From Acinetobacter sp. ANC 4648 (GTDB taxonomy: Bacteria; Pseudomonadota; Gammaproteobacteria; Pseudomonadales; Moraxellaceae), in assembly GCF_002135345.1 (NCBI RefSeq), contig NZ_NEGI01000002.1:372001-436000 (forward strand): a DNA stretch of 64,000 bases. The letters are read 5' to 3'. Below the pieces are notes generated by a model. That model ran no database searches and had not been told where the DNA came from. It saw nothing but the letters and a program-made list of their open reading frames with translations. Shown here piece by piece: positions 44,521 through 53,949 of the stretch; position 1 is the first letter of the stretch, and each line of letters starts with the position of its first letter. The position numbers and the translations under genes were made by a program.

Positions 44521-45249
44521 TTATCGTCCAAATTGTTTTTCACAGGGAATACCATCCTGATTCCCATCCATTTTGGTATTTGGACAATTACGAATAAAAA
44601 ATAAAGCTTCTTCATAGGAATGCATTTGACCGCAATGCTGTCTACCATCACAGCTAAACTCAGCTTGAGCCACATTCTTCTTGTTCACACTACCATCTGA
44701 TGTATCAATATTCATTGCTGTTGTGGTGTGGATAGGTGCAGCTCTAGTTGTATCCAATGCGCGCTTGGATTTTTCAGAAAATGGAATTGATTTAAGCTCT
44801 CCCACCGCTTTCCTTTGCTCTACAATTATATCTTGTTGCTGTTGCATCAAAGTTTGAACTTTAATCTGTTGTTCTATTTTATATTGTTGATACTGATTCC
44901 AAGCAAAACTCAAGGCAATCATAAATGCAATTAAAGATAATAATAAAATTGCATAGCGTAACTTAGAATAACTAGAAGCATTTCTATTATTCAGTTGCTG
45001 TGATTTTTTAATTTTATGCGACTTCAGCGGCTCTGGGGGAGAGATTTCTATACGAACGATCTGGCTGGCTTTAAATTTTCCATTGTCCTCAACAATTAAA
45101 AACTTTAATGATTCATTGATTCTTGGCTCACCACCATGTTTCGGAAAATCAGAAATATGAAAAAAAATATCATCGCCTGAATCTTGATGTGTAATAAAAC
45201 CAAATCCTTTTTCAGATTGATATTTTTTAACACTGCCAAAGTTATACAT
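44521..45249 (-). CDS. Cold-shock domain, membrane helix, Excalibur domain protein (intact copy)
   Basis: A 242-residue membrane-bound protein. Residues 1-68 form a cold-shock domain with both RNA-binding motifs (KGFGFIT at 14-20, DIFFHISDF at 28-36). A basic linker is followed by one membrane helix (about 98-116, AILLLSLIAFMIALSFAW), a Gln-rich helical segment (NQYQQYKIEQQIKVQTLMQQ), and a C-terminal Excalibur calcium-binding domain with MDGNQDGIPCEKQF, the D-x-N-x-D-G-x-x-C-E pattern. The N-terminal domain should be cytoplasmic and the Excalibur part outside. It is the leftmost of three tandem relatives and the only complete one. ATG 45249. Combining a nucleic-acid domain with an exported calcium domain is uncommon. 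Confidence 0.9.
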   Translation of the reverse strand: MYNFGSVKKYQSEKGFGFITHQDSGDDIFFHISDFPKHGGEPRINESLKFLIVEDNGKFKASQIVRIEISPPEPLKSHKIKKSQQLNNRNASSYSKLRYAILLLSLIAFMIALSFAWNQYQQYKIEQQIKVQTLMQQQQDIIVEQRKAVGELKSIPFSEKSKRALDTTRAAPIHTTTAMNIDTSDGSVNKKNVAQAEFSCDGRQHCGQMHSYEEALFFIRNCPNTKMDGNQDGIPCEKQFGR

Positions 45250-45337
45250 TTAAAACCCCTGCCCATCTTTTTTTATAAAAATGGTTTTAATCGATAATAG
45301 GATAAATATTAAATCCAATGATTTAGATAATAAAATA

Positions 45338-46339
45338 CTACCTTGCTGCTCTACGTTGCTCTATATTTTTTTGCTTTTGTTCTTCAATATATATTTTCGC
45401 CTTTGCTTCCTGATCTTGTTTATATTTTTTATATTGGCTATTGGCATAAATAGCAGAATTAACAATACATAAGAGCACAACGCCACCCAGTAAATACCGA
45501 TAATTAAATTCTCTTTTTTCTTGGGTTTTCTTAATCACCATTTTTTTACGTGGTTGATAAAAGAATTTTACTTTTAGTTTTTGCCATCCTGATTGTGATT
45601 GACCGACTGTTTGGCTCACCATATTCACTTGAATGTTATGAGATTCCACAGATTCCACAGATTCCACAGATTCCACAGATTCCACAGATTCCACAGATTC
45701 CACAGATTCCACAGATTCCACAGATTCCACAGATTCCACAGATTCCACAGATTCCACAGATTCCACAGATTCCACAGATTCCACAGATTCCACAGATTCC
45801 ACAGATTCCACAGATTCCACAGATTCCACAGATTCCACAGATTCCACAGATTCCACAGATTCCACAGATTCCACAGATTCCACAGATTCCACAGATTCCA
45901 CAGATTCCACAGATTCCACAGATTCCACAGATTCCACAGATTCCACAGATTCCACAGATTCCACAGATGGTTTTATTTCATCGTAAGAATTTGTTCCAAG
46001 CAATTTTTTTTCAATATTAATTTGTTCTAAATGATTTGATTCATGAGTGTGCTGTGATGCATTTTCCGATATCAAAAGTAGTCTTTGCTGAATGCTCATT
46101 CTGATATTTTTTGTTTCTTCTTTTGCATTTTTATAATCTAAACGTACAATACATTTTGCTCTAATTTTGCCATGATCATCGACCGTAATGCATTTAATAC
46201 GCTCACCCTCTTTTGGTTCAAGCGTGTTGTTTGGAAAATCATCAAGTACGAAAACTAAATCACTTTTTGGTTTAGTCAACGTAATAATCCCAGATTTATG
46301 CTGTGAGTCATAAATCTTGACTACCCCTTTTTTAAACAT
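45338..46339 (-). CDS. Degenerate cold-shock-like membrane protein with 36 Val-Glu-Ser repeats
   Basis: A 333-residue relative of the preceding protein. Residues 1-70 align to the cold-shock domain, but the RNA-binding residues are gone: KSGIITL replaces KGFGFIT and LVFVLDDF replaces IFFHISDF. Residues 126-233 are 36 uninterrupted Val-Glu-Ser units. A basic stretch and one membrane helix follow (about 281-299, YRYLLGGVVLLCIVNSAIYA). The end (KYKQDQEAKAKIYIEEQKQK...EQRRAAR) matches the helical segment of the intact copy but stops where the Excalibur domain should begin, so the C-terminus is missing. Start ATG 46339 (MFKKGVVKIY) is chosen by alignment; ATG 46351 is also possible. Confidence 0.8.
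   Translation of the reverse strand: MFKKGVVKIYDSQHKSGIITLTKPKSDLVFVLDDFPNNTLEPKEGERIKCITVDDHGKIRAKCIVRLDYKNAKEETKNIRMSIQQRLLLISENASQHTHESNHLEQINIEKKLLGTNSYDEIKPSVESVESVESVESVESVESVESVESVESVESVESVESVESVESVESVESVESVESVESVESVESVESVESVESVESVESVESVESVESVESVESVESVESVESVESVESHNIQVNMVSQTVGQSQSGWQKLKVKFFYQPRKKMVIKKTQEKREFNYRYLLGGVVLLCIVNSAIYANSQYKKYKQDQEAKAKIYIEEQKQKNIEQRRAAR
45642..45965 (-). repeat. Perfect 9-bp tandem repeat, 36 copies
   Basis: GATTCCACA (plus strand) repeated exactly 36 times, 324 bases, with no single mismatch. It encodes (Val-Glu-Ser)36 on the minus strand. The unit is a multiple of three, so copy-number changes do not shift the frame, and no reading frame on either strand contains a stop within it. 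Perfect identity points to very recent slippage or recombination. Confidence 0.98.
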
Positions 46340-46383
46340 TTTAAATCTCATTCCCAAAAATAAAAGATTATACTTAAACATAA

Positions 46384-46407
46384 AAAAGGAGGCTCAAAAC
46401 CTCCTCT
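46384..46407 (-). terminator. Terminator hairpin after the upp-like relic
   Basis: On the minus strand AGGAGG, loop TTTTGAG, CCTCCT and TTTTTT. It resembles the hairpin after upp (GAGGC/GCCTC at 47332-47351). Confidence 0.65.
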
Positions 46408-46708
46408 AAATCATAATCAATTTTAATCTTTTTGACCACTAGCAAAGCGGTTATCACTAGCATCACTGATGCTATATACTGATATGAAAGAATAAATCCT
46501 ACAATTCCCCCCTATATTAAATCGAACCAAAACAGTGCTTAATATGATAAATCTTAATTATTCTCTCTCTAAAATTTCATTAATTGGCTTTTTATATTTT
46601 TAACCAGATTGTTGTATAAAATATTCTGTGATCTATGCTGACTTTAATCTTCTTTCAGAATAGATCACTTAAAAAGTATCAACTTAATTTAGTACAAGAC
46701 ATCTTCTC

Positions 46709-46741
46709 CATAAAAAAAGCGCCTAATTGGCACTTTTTTTA
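46709..46741 (-). terminator. Terminator after the Excalibur relic
   Basis: On the minus strand AAAAAAAGTGCC, loop AATTA, GGCGCTTTTTTT, with one G-U pair. Eight bases after the relic stop codon. Confidence 0.65.
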
Positions 46742-46988
46742 TTCGGTCTCAACAAAATTGAACTGTACATAGAATTCCATCACCATTTCCATCCATTTGA
46801 GTATTTGGACGGTTTTATTCAGTGTACATCGAATACATCTTAAAAAAAATCTTTGGGCTATTCACCACTGTTCAACAACAATTTATTGCGGCTAAATCCA
46901 TAATTGAGTCTTCACGTACTTTATGACTAATCATATTGAACTTTGAAATATCCTATGCTTAACAATGCAACCATGGCGAGTAATGTAA

Positions 46989-47285
46989 TCAGCGTAAAAA
47001 TTTGGATAACAAATCAGTTGTAATCGACTCATTGTGTTCAAGGATTTTTTTTTGCTTGGTTTTCGCAGGATTAGGATCTACACGCTCAATACGTGTTGCT
47101 TTCAGTTTATCGCCATTCTCTTCAATGACAAATTTTACTTTTTCATTTCTCTTTGGCTCAACTTCAATTGCTGCCAGAAAATCTGAAATGTGGAAAAATA
47201 TATCTTCACCCGCCATTGAAATAAAACCAAATCCCTTTTCAGGATTGTATTTCATTACTTTTCCGTATTGAAATTCTAACTTCAT
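46989..47285 (-). pseudogene. Third cold-shock membrane gene, frameshifted before its membrane helix
   Basis: The frame encodes 98 residues: an intact-looking cold-shock domain (KGFGFISM, DIFFHISDF both present, about residues 8-72) and a polar tail ending SKFLR at a stop at 46989. In another frame immediately after (47000-46927, across a run of T on the minus strand) a membrane helix is encoded that corresponds to that of the intact copy at 44521. A further 110-180 bases downstream an Excalibur relic remains. So this was a full cold-shock, helix, Excalibur gene now broken by frameshift. The soluble cold-shock part may still be made. No strong ribosome binding site (GAGT about 9 bases before the ATG at 47285). 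Confidence 0.7.
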
Positions 47286-47327
47286 TAACTTTACTCTACT
47301 TTGTAAACGCTATCATCAGTATATTGA

Positions 47328-47352
47328 AAAAGAGGCTATAAAGCCTCCTTTC
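47328..47352 (-). terminator. Terminator after upp
   Basis: On the minus strand GGAGGC, loop TTTATA, GCCTCTTTTT; 17 bases after the upp stop codon. Confidence 0.75.
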
Positions 47353-47368
47353 CGATCAAATTCAAAAA

Positions 47369-48004
47369 TTAATCTTTTTGTACAGAACCAAAAATTTTAT
47401 CGCCAGCATCCCCTAACCCCGGAACAATATAACCTTGTTCATTTAAGCCTTGGTCAACCGATGCCGTGAAAATTGTCACATCTGGATGCGCAGTTTCAAC
47501 GCGCTTGATTCCTTCAGGTGCTGCAACTAGAACCATTACACGTATATCTTTGCATCCACTTGCCTTCAACACATCAATCGCAGCAACCAAAGAACTTCCT
47601 GTCGCCAACATTGGATCAATAATCATGGCAATACGGTTTTGTACATCTGGAACTAATTTTTTATAGTAAGTTCGTGCTTCTAACGTTTCTTCATCACGTT
47701 CCAAACCAAGCACGGATACTTTGGCACTCGGAATCAGATTTAGAAAACCTTCTAACATACCAATTCCTGCACGTAAAATAGGTACAACAGTAATTTTTTT
47801 GCCAGCAATACGTTGGGTCACTGCTTTGCCAGACCAACCATCCACTTCATGATCACACATTGGTAAATCTTTAGTCGCTTCATAAGTCAACAGCATCGTG
47901 ACTTCTTGAGCAAGCTCACGGAAATTTTTCGTACTAATATCTGAGCGACGCAATAAGCCAAGTTTATGTCGAATGAGTGGATGGCGAATTTCTTGAATCG
48001 GCAT
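47369..48004 (-). CDS. upp: Uracil phosphoribosyltransferase
   Basis: Makes UMP from uracil and PRPP (pyrimidine salvage); cytoplasmic. 211 residues, the standard length. The start [20 protein letters not shown] is the family N-terminus, and [19 protein letters not shown] is the PRPP-binding loop. The C-terminus [16 protein letters not shown] is intact. The frame extends to 48085 but the ATG at 48004, with AGGTG at 9 bases, is the conserved start. It is followed by its own terminator and by the frameshifted cold-shock gene. Confidence 0.96.
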   Translation of the reverse strand: MPIQEIRHPLIRHKLGLLRRSDISTKNFRELAQEVTMLLTYEATKDLPMCDHEVDGWSGKAVTQRIAGKKITVVPILRAGIGMLEGFLNLIPSAKVSVLGLERDEETLEARTYYKKLVPDVQNRIAMIIDPMLATGSSLVAAIDVLKASGCKDIRVMVLVAAPEGIKRVETAHPDVTIFTASVDQGLNEQGYIVPGLGDAGDKIFGSVQKD

Positions 48005-48067
48005 GGGAGAACACCTAAAATATAAAAGTAACTTTTTAGTATTATAAATGTTTTCAGATAATAAATC

Positions 48068-48099
48068 AGAAAAGCCCTCAATCAATGAGGGCTTTTTTG
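48068..48099 (-). terminator. Terminator after the nuo operon
   Basis: AAAAGCCCTC, a 7-base loop, GAGGGCTTTTTT between nuoN and upp, 25 bases after the nuoN stop. The minus-strand T-run is short (TTTT). Confidence 0.75.
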
Positions 48100-48122
48100 T
48101 TACTTATAATCGTTTTTATAGA

Positions 48123-49619
48123 TTAGTGCTGTTGGCTCATTAACAAATGAAGTGGTGACAAAATTTCAGACTTTAATGCCAAATTGATAATTGGATCGGG
48201 ATAAACACCAATCAAAAGTACCAATAAGGCAGCACCGAGCACCATAATACCACCTACTTTTTGTCCCCAATGATCAGCTGCATCAATACGTGGAACATCT
48301 GGTGGTGTCATATACATGACAATCATCACGCGTAAGTAGTAATACAAACCAATACCACTACCAACCACGATCATTGCTGCTAAGAACCAATGTTCAGTAG
48401 TCACGGCCGCTAGGACCACCATGAATTTACCAATGAAACCAGCAGTTAATGGAATACCTGCAAGCGACAACATCATCACAGTTAATGTCGCTGTTAAAAT
48501 TGGACGGCGCCAAAATAGACCGCGATAGTCAGCAAGTGATTCCGCTTCATCGACGTTGTTATATGGACTTGACATTAACGCAACAGCACCAAAAGCACCA
48601 ATGGTGGTCAATGTATACGTCACTACATAAACACTCACGCTACCTAAGCTTGCATAAGTCATGCTAACTAAAGCAATCAACAAGTAACCGAAGTGAGCAA
48701 TCGATGAATAACCTAAAATACGTTTCAAGTTCACTTGACGTACAGCAAGCAGGTTACCGACCAAAATCGAAAGTACAGCAATCACAGTAATAATCGTAAC
48801 TACTGAAGGGATTAAGATCGCACCTGAGCTTAGAACGTAACGTACCATTAAACCAATGGTTGCCACTTTTGCAACAGTCGCAAGGAAGGTTGCAACCGGA
48901 GCCGGCGCACCTTGATACACATCAGGTGTCCATTTATGGAATGGCGCCAATGAGAGTTTAAAACCAATCGCAAAGATGATTAATCCTAGACCAACGATCA
49001 CCATTGGTTGCTGAATTGCAGCAAACAAAGCTTGGAAGGAATCATAGAATGATAATGATCCCGTATATGCATATAAATATGCCATACCCATTAATAGCAT
49101 TGCAGATGCTGTTGCAGAAAGTACCAAGTACTTAATGCCTGCTTCCAACGATTTTGAACGCTGATGAGTATATGCCAATAGACCATAAACTGGAATCGAC
49201 ATTAACTCTAAGCTGATAAAGAACGATGCATAATGCGAACTGGTCACCATTAACATTGCCCCTGCTACAGAGATCAACATTAAGATATACAGCTCTTCAC
49301 GGTTATCTTGATATTTTTCAATATAAGCGTGAGAAAGCGTACAGCAAGCAAGTGCAGCAACCAATGCGATTAATTGATAAAGCAATGTAAATGGATCAAC
49401 CATAAACATGCCCATCACATTCGCCGGCGCATACGCACCACCGAACATCATGAATAAAATATCAATTACCGCTAGGTTTAAACCCACGACTGAGGCTGTT
49501 GCAATTAAATTATGATTACGTTTAATTGCCGTTAAGATCATCACAATAACCGCAGTCAACGCTACGATCATTACAGGTGCCAAAGGCATGAGATCCGAAA
49601 ATGACATGGTAAAATTCAT
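48123..49619 (-). CDS. nuoN: NADH-quinone oxidoreductase subunit N
   Basis: Antiporter-like proton-pumping subunit of complex I in the inner membrane; 498 residues with about 14 hydrophobic helices. LEAGIKYLVLSATASAMLLM and APFHKWTPDVYQGAPAPVAT are signatures of the NuoN proton channel, including the key Lys/Glu residues on the helices. Last gene of the operon, 2 bases after nuoM and followed by a terminator. ATG 49619. Confidence 0.96.
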   Translation of the reverse strand: MNFTMSFSDLMPLAPVMIVALTAVIVMILTAIKRNHNLIATASVVGLNLAVIDILFMMFGGAYAPANVMGMFMVDPFTLLYQLIALVAALACCTLSHAYIEKYQDNREELYILMLISVAGAMLMVTSSHYASFFISLELMSIPVYGLLAYTHQRSKSLEAGIKYLVLSATASAMLLMGMAYLYAYTGSLSFYDSFQALFAAIQQPMVIVGLGLIIFAIGFKLSLAPFHKWTPDVYQGAPAPVATFLATVAKVATIGLMVRYVLSSGAILIPSVVTIITVIAVLSILVGNLLAVRQVNLKRILGYSSIAHFGYLLIALVSMTYASLGSVSVYVVTYTLTTIGAFGAVALMSSPYNNVDEAESLADYRGLFWRRPILTATLTVMMLSLAGIPLTAGFIGKFMVVLAAVTTEHWFLAAMIVVGSGIGLYYYLRVMIVMYMTPPDVPRIDAADHWGQKVGGIMVLGAALLVLLIGVYPDPIINLALKSEILSPLHLLMSQQH

Positions 49620-49621
49620 GA

Positions 49622-51232
49622 CTATTGGATCTCCACATTTTGTTGTGACACGACATTTTGAGCCGCTTCAACAACTTCTTGAACGGGAATAGAGCTATGC
49701 GCTAACCATGCCATACTTGAATGTGAAATATCCAAGAATGTCTGTGGATAAACACCTAACCATAGCAAAGCAAAAGCACAAATCAGTAAAATCACAGTTT
49801 CACGTACATTCAAATCTTTTAGCGGATTAGTATAATGCTGTTTCTGTTCTTCATTTGGCGTACCAAATAAAGCTTTATGAATCAGAATCAAACCATAAAT
49901 TCCGGCAAAGACTAAGCTGATTGCAGCCAAAATTGTGAATAATGGGAATTTACCAAATGAACCCATCAAAATCAGGAATTCACCAATAAAGTTACCTAAA
50001 CCAGGAATACCGACCAATGCAGCAACAAAGAACATCAGGAAGAATGGTAGGTATTGGAATTGTCCACGAATACCGCCCATTAAACGTAAATCACGTGTAT
50101 GTAAACGTTCATACACTTGACCACACATAATGAACAATGCTGCAGATGAAATACCATGCGCCAACATCATGATCATTAAGCCTTGGAATGTCAGAATATT
50201 ACCCGCATAAAGTGCCAGTAAGACAAAGCCCATGTGTGAAATTGATGTATACGCAAGTAAGCGTTTCATATCGGTTTGTTGGAAAGCACACCAAGCACCG
50301 TAGAAAATACCAATTAAGCCTAAGATAATGGCAATATCAGCAAATTGGGCAGATGCTGCTGGGAAAAATGGAATTACAAAACGTAATAAACCATACGCCG
50401 CAGTTTTAATTAAGATCCCTGCTAAGTCTACAGAACCTGCTGTAGGTGCTTGAGCATGTGCATCCGGCAACCAACCATGTAATGGGAAAACTGGAAGTTT
50501 TACTGCAAAACCAATAAACATACAGAGCATTAATGCATAAGCAATATGTGGTGCTTGTGCATCAAGGGTATTCGCCACAGCCAGTAAATAGTTGTAATCG
50601 AAGCCCACCATACCCGTCATCATGTATCCATAAACCACAAGGCCTAGAATACCAATCAGCATGATTAAACCAGCGACTTGAGTATAGATAAAGAATTTGG
50701 TTGCTGCATAAACACGAGATTTACCATCTGCGCCTTTATGACCCCAAAGTGCGATTAAGAAATAGATTGGTACCAGCATCATCTCCCAGAAGAAGAAGAA
50801 CAAGAACAAATCAATTGCTAGGAATACACCAATCACACCACCTAAAGACCAAAGTAGGTTTAAGTGGAAGAAGCCAACATTCTTTTGAATCTCACCCCAC
50901 GAACAGCCAACTGCAAGTACACCCAGTAATGCAGTCAAACCCACCATAAGGAGTGATAAACCATCTATCGCCAAATGAATATTAATTCCTAGCGCAGTGA
51001 TCCAAGGTACATAAAATTCTGCAGCCCAAGTTGGTGCTTTTCCACCCAACTCATAGCTAAAACCACCTTGACTCCATAATGCTAGGGTTAAGCCCAAAGT
51101 AACGAGCATCCCCACTAACGCGATGTAACGTGGTAAATGTTGATCAAATTTGTCGACCAACCAACACGTGAAACCTGCAAGAAACGGTACAAGAATCAGT
51201 GCGGGTAGAATCCAATTGTTTGTGATTTCCAT
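49622..51232 (-). CDS. nuoM: NADH-quinone oxidoreductase subunit M
   Basis: Second antiporter-like proton-pumping subunit of complex I, 536 residues with about 14 hydrophobic helices. LFLFFFFWEMMLVPIYFLIA carries the conserved Glu of this subunit, and AVKLPVFPLHGWLPDAHAQA is the diagnostic channel segment. It begins 1 base after the nuoL stop and ends 2 bases before nuoN. Confidence 0.97.
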   Translation of the reverse strand: MEITNNWILPALILVPFLAGFTCWLVDKFDQHLPRYIALVGMLVTLGLTLALWSQGGFSYELGGKAPTWAAEFYVPWITALGINIHLAIDGLSLLMVGLTALLGVLAVGCSWGEIQKNVGFFHLNLLWSLGGVIGVFLAIDLFLFFFFWEMMLVPIYFLIALWGHKGADGKSRVYAATKFFIYTQVAGLIMLIGILGLVVYGYMMTGMVGFDYNYLLAVANTLDAQAPHIAYALMLCMFIGFAVKLPVFPLHGWLPDAHAQAPTAGSVDLAGILIKTAAYGLLRFVIPFFPAASAQFADIAIILGLIGIFYGAWCAFQQTDMKRLLAYTSISHMGFVLLALYAGNILTFQGLMIMMLAHGISSAALFIMCGQVYERLHTRDLRLMGGIRGQFQYLPFFLMFFVAALVGIPGLGNFIGEFLILMGSFGKFPLFTILAAISLVFAGIYGLILIHKALFGTPNEEQKQHYTNPLKDLNVRETVILLICAFALLWLGVYPQTFLDISHSSMAWLAHSSIPVQEVVEAAQNVVSQQNVEIQ

Positions 51233-51233
51233 C

Positions 51234-53123
51234 TTATTTCCCCACGACCTGAATCACGATTAAGATCATCAGTAACACCACTACACCGAATGACATACTT
51301 GATGCATATTCACGTAATGAACCAGTTTGACGGGTACTTGTAAACTTATTACCGCCTTTCACAAGCGCAGGTAATACAAGCCATAAACCATCAATTGGAT
51401 CACGACCAAAGATCTTCGCCAATAGTAAGTATGGTTTAACAAATACGATGTTATACAGTGAGTCGAAGCCAAAGGCGTTGCGGCAAATATTTACCAGACC
51501 AGCACCAAACGAGGTTGCTGCAAATGATTTAACCGCATTATACGCAAAGGCAAATAACACCACAGCAACAGCTAAACCAACCAATGCAATACCCACAGCA
51601 GTATATTCAGCTGCATGCATGCCACTTTCTAACGCTTCAGGAATATTAAATGCAGGAATGTGTGCTGCATTTAAAGCATTCATTACTGGTGCTTTAAGGA
51701 AGTAAGCTAGTCCTGTTGAAAGAACAGCTAAAATACCCAATGGCGCCCAATAAGTTGCACCTTTAATTTCATGATAAGGCGTATTTTCTTTGCCGAAGAA
51801 GACCACCCAAATCAGACGGAAAGTATAAATCGACGTTAAGAATGCACCTGCAACACCCACCCAATACAATGAGCCATATAATGCTGTGGTTTGACCTTGA
51901 ACCCAAACTGCACCCAGAATCGCATCTTTAGAGAAGAAGCCAACGGTTAAGAATGGAATAGCAGCAAGTGCACCACCACCAATGGCGAAGCACGCAAATA
52001 AGAATTTGTTTTTATAGAACAAACCACCCATTTTGAAGATGTTTTGTTCGTGATGGTAAGCAAGGATCACCGCACCAGAAGACAAGAATAATAATGCCTT
52101 AAAGAATGCATGTGCCAACATGTGGAACAAACCAGCTTGATATGCTTCAGCACCTACAGCCATAAACATATAACCGAGCTGACTCATGGTTGAGTAAGCC
52201 AAAATACGTTTAATATCGGTTTGAACCAATGCTGCAAAACCTGCAACCAATAACGTGATTGCACCAGTAATCGAAATAAACTGCATTACTTCAGGTGTCA
52301 TTTCAAGCACACTGAACATACGGCAGCACAGATATACCCCTGCGGTTACCATTGTTGCAGCATGGATCAATGCAGATACTGGCGTAGGACCAGCCATTGC
52401 ATCTGCCAACCAAGTTTGTAATGGAATTTGTGCAGATTTACCCGCAGCACCTAGGAACAACATTAAAGATGTCCATAATGCCAAGTTATGATCCAGTGCC
52501 AATACTTGTGGTGCGTGTTCTACAATGGTGCCAATGTGTAAAGTACCAAATTGCTGGAAAAGCAAGAATAATGCAATCAGTAAAAATACATCACCAATAC
52601 GCGTTACTGTAAATGCTTTAATAGCAGCAATACCATTGCTTGGCGTTGAATAGTAAAAACCAATCAACAAGTAAGAACAAAGACCTACGCCTTCCCAACC
52701 TAAGAATAACAACGCTAAGTTATCACCCAAGACTAGAATCAACATACTCGCAACGAATAGGTTGAAATATGAGAAGAAGCGCGCGAAGTCTTCTTCACCA
52801 CGCATATACCATGTCGCAAAAACATGAATGAGGAAACCAACACCGGTCACCATACCCATCATCAACAGTGATAAACCATCAAGGTGTAAACTTACACCAG
52901 GTGCGAAACCAGCAATACTAAACCATGTCCACAAATGCTGAACATAAACAGTTTCACCACTGTTGGTAAATGCGATACCGGCAATTAATGCAAATAAGGC
53001 TGATAAACCGACAGAACCTGCACCAATAATAGCCGCAACATTTTCAGAAAGTTTATTACGCCCTGCCGCTAATAGGATGAAACCAATCAGCGGAAATAAA
53101 ATTGTTAAATATAAATAACTCAT
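51234..53123 (-). CDS. nuoL: NADH-quinone oxidoreductase subunit L
   Basis: Distal proton-pumping subunit of complex I, 629 residues with about 16 hydrophobic helices. The N-terminus [40 protein letters not shown] (pump channel with its Lys) and [20 protein letters not shown] (His-bearing helix) are typical. The C-terminus includes the long lateral helix and a final anchoring helix ([16 protein letters not shown]). Its ATG overlaps the nuoK stop by 4 bases (ATGA), indicating coupled translation. Confidence 0.97.
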   Translation of the reverse strand: MSYLYLTILFPLIGFILLAAGRNKLSENVAAIIGAGSVGLSALFALIAGIAFTNSGETVYVQHLWTWFSIAGFAPGVSLHLDGLSLLMMGMVTGVGFLIHVFATWYMRGEEDFARFFSYFNLFVASMLILVLGDNLALLFLGWEGVGLCSYLLIGFYYSTPSNGIAAIKAFTVTRIGDVFLLIALFLLFQQFGTLHIGTIVEHAPQVLALDHNLALWTSLMLFLGAAGKSAQIPLQTWLADAMAGPTPVSALIHAATMVTAGVYLCCRMFSVLEMTPEVMQFISITGAITLLVAGFAALVQTDIKRILAYSTMSQLGYMFMAVGAEAYQAGLFHMLAHAFFKALLFLSSGAVILAYHHEQNIFKMGGLFYKNKFLFACFAIGGGALAAIPFLTVGFFSKDAILGAVWVQGQTTALYGSLYWVGVAGAFLTSIYTFRLIWVVFFGKENTPYHEIKGATYWAPLGILAVLSTGLAYFLKAPVMNALNAAHIPAFNIPEALESGMHAAEYTAVGIALVGLAVAVVLFAFAYNAVKSFAATSFGAGLVNICRNAFGFDSLYNIVFVKPYLLLAKIFGRDPIDGLWLVLPALVKGGNKFTSTRQTGSLREYASSMSFGVVVLLMILIVIQVVGK

Positions 53124-53428
53124 CCGCGCATCTCACTCGCAGCATCCACATCCAAATGATGGAAGCGATGATAAAACTGAAGGACGATCGCAAGACCAAT
53201 ACACGCCTCGGCAGCAGCTAGGGTCAAAATCAAAATAAACATGATTTGACCATCGGGTTGTACCCATGCACTACCAGCAACAACAAATGCAAGTGCTGCT
53301 GCATTCATCATCACCTCAAGACTCATCAACATAAATAAAAGGTTGCGTCGTACCATTACACCGTAAAAACCAAGTGCAAATAAGATAGATGCGACGATCA
53401 GACCATGTTCTAAAGGAATGTTGCCCAT
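53120..53428 (-). CDS. nuoK: NADH-quinone oxidoreductase subunit K
   Basis: Small membrane subunit (102 residues, three helices) of complex I, carrying two functional Glu residues: one in [15 protein letters not shown] and one in [16 protein letters not shown]. Start ATG 53428 shares one base with the nuoJ stop (TAATG), and the stop overlaps nuoL. Confidence 0.96.
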   Translation of the reverse strand: MGNIPLEHGLIVASILFALGFYGVMVRRNLLFMLMSLEVMMNAAALAFVVAGSAWVQPDGQIMFILILTLAAAEACIGLAIVLQFYHRFHHLDVDAASEMRG

Positions 53429-53949
53429 TATTCTTTATCCCCTTCTGCACTTGGTTCACGTTTGCCTAAATGGAATGCTGCAACAAGTGCTGCGAGCAAT
53501 AACATTGCAGCAACTTCAACCAATAATAGGTAGTGAGTGAAGAGTGCTTGACCAACAGCTTTAGGACCCACAATTTCACTGCCTAAGACATGTGTTGTAG
53601 TGGTGTAATCTGAACCGAGCATCCACACAAGAACCAAGCCAAGTAAGAAACTCATTAATGCAGGAAATGCCCATGCATCAGATCGAAGCCATTTACGCTC
53701 CTGATCAACCGTATGTTGACCTAAGTTCAGCATCATCACTACGAATACGAACAACACCATGATCGCACCCGCATAAACAATAACTTCAAGTGCTGCAGCA
53801 AATGGAGCACCAATCGTTAAGAAAATACCGGCTACCGCGAGCAAAGATACAATCAAGCTCAGTAATGCATGGACTGGATTCGTGTTTGTAACCACACGAA
53901 TCGTAGAGATAATGGCCACAAGTGCCATCAAGTAAAATGGCCACATCAT
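53428..53949 (-). CDS. nuoJ: NADH-quinone oxidoreductase subunit J
   Basis: Membrane subunit of complex I, 173 residues, five helices. [20 protein letters not shown] contains the flexible pi-bulge helix (Y-A-G-A) that gates coupling. Two adjacent in-frame ATGs (53949 and 53946) are possible; the first overlaps the nuoI stop (ATGA). Confidence 0.95.
   Translation of the reverse strand: MMWPFYLMALVAIISTIRVVTNTNPVHALLSLIVSLLAVAGIFLTIGAPFAAALEVIVYAGAIMVLFVFVVMMLNLGQHTVDQERKWLRSDAWAFPALMSFLLGLVLVWMLGSDYTTTTHVLGSEIVGPKAVGQALFTHYLLLVEVAAMLLLAALVAAFHLGKREPSAEGDKE

Larger units (their letters stand above)
46340..46988. pseudogene. Relic region: decayed tail of the third cold-shock gene and upp-like 3' end
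   Basis: 649 bases without an intact gene. From right to left on the minus strand: a shifted frame (46927-47000) encoding FTLITLLAMVALLSIGYFKV, a membrane helix that should follow the third cold-shock gene; an Excalibur relic (46749-46815) reading RPNTQMDGNGDGILC then a stop; a terminator (46709-46741); a segment (about 46430-46480) reading SDASDNRFASGQKD then stop, similar to the end of Upp ([14 protein letters not shown]); and a terminator (46384-46407). Together these look like the remains of one duplicated and decayed unit. Confidence 0.65.

Noticed and set aside
45642..45965. CRISPR array
   Set aside because: Repeats are 9 bases, perfectly tandem without spacers, and in frame within a gene.
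45550..46030. Two plus-strand open frames made of Ile-Pro-Gln or Arg-Phe-His repeats
   Set aside because: They are the other-strand readings of the GATTCCACA array, which has no stop in any frame. No ribosome binding site or family match; the minus-strand gene fits its paralogs on both sides of the array.
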